A DNA stretch of 64,000 nucleotides, from contig JAHBVV010000011.1 in the NCBI GenBank assembly GCA_019637335.1, forward strand, positions 62,001 through 126,000, in the 5' to 3' direction. The position numbers and the translations under genes were made by a program. Positions 62,426 to 64,000 of the stretch are shown here, one piece after another (the stretch's first letter is position 1; every line of letters starts with the position of its first letter). This stretch comes from Candidatus Hydrogenedentota bacterium. Its GTDB lineage: Bacteria; Hydrogenedentota; Hydrogenedentia; Hydrogenedentales; JAEUWI01. The notes beneath the pieces are model-generated. The model saw only the letters and a list, made by a program, of their open reading frames with translations. It searched no databases and was not told the origin of the DNA.

Positions 62426-62597
62426 CGGGGCCCCTCGGATTTGAACGCGCTGCCTTGCCATAGCCGATAATCTCTCTTCAATCGCAAGGGGCGTCTGGAG
62501 TATCATTCAAAGGTGCGGCGTGCGGGGAGCGCCCGTACTCGGGGGAGTGTCGGCGCGAATACCCCGCAAGCCCCTAACCCGCCAGCGGAGGTGCGCA

Positions 62598-64000
62598 ATG
62601 CTTTCTCTCTCCCTGCTTCTCGCCCAATTCACAAACGTTCTGTCGCTGGCGGCGCCACCCTTTCCCGGGGCGCTCGATCGGGCGGCGATTGCCGTGGAAA
62701 CCCTCGACAATATCGTCGAACATGGCCTCCTCCTGGGCAATGGGGACATGAACGCTCTCGTACATGCCGAGGGCGATGACCTGATTGTGCGCCTCACGAA
62801 AAACGACGTATGGGACGCCCGAATCCCCACCGAACTGGACCCGCCCCTGCCGCGCTTCGCCGAGATCCTGAAATTGGATGCGCCGGACGGTCCCGTCCGC
62901 TCGGAAGGTGGGCCCAATTCCGGGTTTATCCTCCCGCGGGGCTATTCGTTTGAGGGGCCCGATTCCTACCACGCCAACGCCTATCCCTGTCCTCGCGCGT
63001 GTGCCGTCGTGCGCATTCCCGATGCCGCGCGGCCACCGCTCACGGCCACGCTCGACCTCCGCCGCGCCGTGCTGACCGTGGCCGCCGCCGGGGTACGAAC
63101 GACGCTGCACATAGACGCCCGCGCCAACCGGTTGATCGTGGAGACGACGTCCGCATCGCCCAGCCGACTGGAACCGGTTGTTTCGGATGATCTCGATCCG
63201 CCGGACACGGGCGCGCGCGACGATCTTTCCTGGGTCGCTCAGGACATTCCGGGCGATGCCGACTGGCCCGGGATGCGTTTCCGTGTGGTTCTGGCTCAGG
63301 AAGGGGGCCGCACCGCCGTTTCAATCGGCACGTCGCTGGATGGCGCGAATCCGGAAGATATCGTCCGCGCTGCCTTCCCGGCCACGGGCATGGAGGCGCA
63401 CGAGCGGGCCTGGTCGGAATTCTGGAGCCGGAGCGGGATCAAACTGGATGACGCCCTGCTGGAGCAAACCTGGTACCGCAATCTGTATTTTCTGCGCTGT
63501 GTCAGCCGCCCCGGGGTGCAGGCGCCCGGTCTCTTTGCTGGCCTCATCAACGATAAACCCGCCTGGCATGGCGACTACCACACGAACTACAACATCCAGC
63601 AGACCTTCTGGGGCGCGTACATCAGCAACCACGACGAACTCGCGGAGCCCTACGCGCGCCTCATCCGGGAGTACCTCCCCCGGGCGCAATGGCTCTGCAG
63701 GACGGTCTTCGAATGGGATGGCGCCTTCTTCCCGCACGTGCTCTACGCCTACGAGCCGCCCCACCCCGAACAGTGCAAGGCGCCCAATGGCCGCCAGTAC
63801 CTCCACCACGTATGGGGCTTCACCATGGGCGTCACGCCCTTTACGGTCCAACCGGTTTGGTGGCACTACCAGTACTACCCGGATCGCCGTTTTCTGGAGG
63901 AAACTGCGTATCCCCTCGTTCGAGAAGCGGCCAATTTCTGCGCGGGTTTCGTTGAACGCTGCGCAAGAAGTGCCGACGGCGCCATCGACTTCGGTCCCTC
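62598..64000 (+). CDS. GH95-like glycoside hydrolase (six-hairpin type), 3'-truncated by the window
   Basis: The frame stays open from ATG 62598 to the end of the window (467 codons). A short signal-like N-terminus precedes a beta-sandwich domain (G-L-L-L-G-N-G-D-M-N-A-L-V and T-K-N-D-V-W-D-A-R) and, from about residue 295, an alpha-toroid with W-H-G-D-Y-H-T-N-Y-N-I-Q-Q-T-F-W, the hallmark of GH95-type fucosidases/galactosidases and relatives. AGCGGAGG ends seven bases before the ATG. Linkage specificity is unknown. The general role, trimming plant or algal glycans, fits the lyase at the other end of the window. Confidence 0.8.
   Translation, partial: MLSLSLLLAQFTNVLSLAAPPFPGALDRAAIAVETLDNIVEHGLLLGNGDMNALVHAEGDDLIVRLTKNDVWDARIPTELDPPLPRFAEILKLDAPDGPVRSEGGPNSGFILPRGYSFEGPDSYHANAYPCPRACAVVRIPDAARPPLTATLDLRRAVLTVAAAGVRTTLHIDARANRLIVETTSASPSRLEPVVSDDLDPPDTGARDDLSWVAQDIPGDADWPGMRFRVVLAQEGGRTAVSIGTSLDGANPEDIVRAAFPATGMEAHERAWSEFWSRSGIKLDDALLEQTWYRNLYFLRCVSRPGVQAPGLFAGLINDKPAWHGDYHTNYNIQQTFWGAYISNHDELAEPYARLIREYLPRAQWLCRTVFEWDGAFFPHVLYAYEPPHPEQCKAPNGRQYLHHVWGFTMGVTPFTVQPVWWHYQYYPDRRFLEETAYPLVREAANFCAGFVERCARSADGAIDFGP

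Noticed and set aside
62426-62510. Possible tRNA after the MFS gene
   Set aside because: The stretch has a loose GGTTCGA-like look in one strand but no complete cloverleaf or acceptor pairing; no tRNA gene was found in the window other than the tRNA-like part of tmRNA.

Overview
This is a GC-rich chromosomal window from a Gram-negative, probably aerobic, polysaccharide-degrading bacterium. Support comes from heparinase-type lyase and GH95-like fragments at the two ends, a PSCyt1/DUF1549/DUF1553 protein with a matching DUF1501 protein, a DUF1080 protein and a phytanoyl-CoA dioxygenase-like enzyme. These are typical of Planctomycetota and other PVC/FCB-like lineages. Outer-membrane proteins (OmpA, a beta-barrel, a LolA-like protein), O-antigen export genes and heme A/SCO assembly genes agree with that. 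Candidatus Hydrogenedentota is my best guess from overall flavour (inference only). No phylogenetic marker settles it.

Layout. 0-9 kb: lyase tail, membrane protein, small heat-shock protein with terminator, then a GT2 / methyltransferase / YfhO-like operon with ATGA overlaps, a convergent membrane protein and infA. 9.4-16.6 kb: a DUF3500 protein, then an RND exporter, a LolA/DUF1329-like protein and an outer-membrane barrel. A convergent ArsR-family gene lies downstream, and its own operator is matched by one at the exporter promoter. 16.7-22.3 kb: repeat-rich accessory DNA with a C-rich long-period array, a broken RHS gene, small AT-richer ORFs, a 220-bp duplication and tandem repeats, interrupted by an SDR epimerase. 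22.4-31.9 kb: EF-hand/glutaminyl-cyclase lipoprotein, the housekeeping run yicC-gmk-rpoZ-coaBC, then a Wzm/Wzt-like exporter with a glycosyltransferase, and two uncharacterised genes. 32-41.3 kb: a dioxygenase, a sensor kinase / receiver / receiver-PP2C operon divergent from a PAS-GGDEF-EAL protein, and a lipid kinase. 41.5-45.9 kb: heme A synthase, heme O synthase, SCO and DUF420, convergent with a ferredoxin-NADP reductase. 46-54 kb: a MITE-like element, the DUF1549/1553 gene, a ParDE module plus a second ParD-like gene, DUF1501, OmpA, DUF1080 and a membrane protein. 54.4-64 kb: tmRNA, a MEDS-domain hybrid kinase, gene fragments, an AAA/DUF4143 ATPase, a HAD-Sua5 fusion, an MFS carrier and the start of a glycosidase.

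Two signals stand out. First, the exporter and barrel of the ArsR-linked module both carry PALPxGLGG repeats in predicted periplasmic segments. These are encoded with different synonymous codons, so they are conserved as protein and not copied as DNA. Second, the intergenic regions are seeded with short hairpins that have co-varying arms and a recurrent TCC-type loop, often arranged as inverted pairs.
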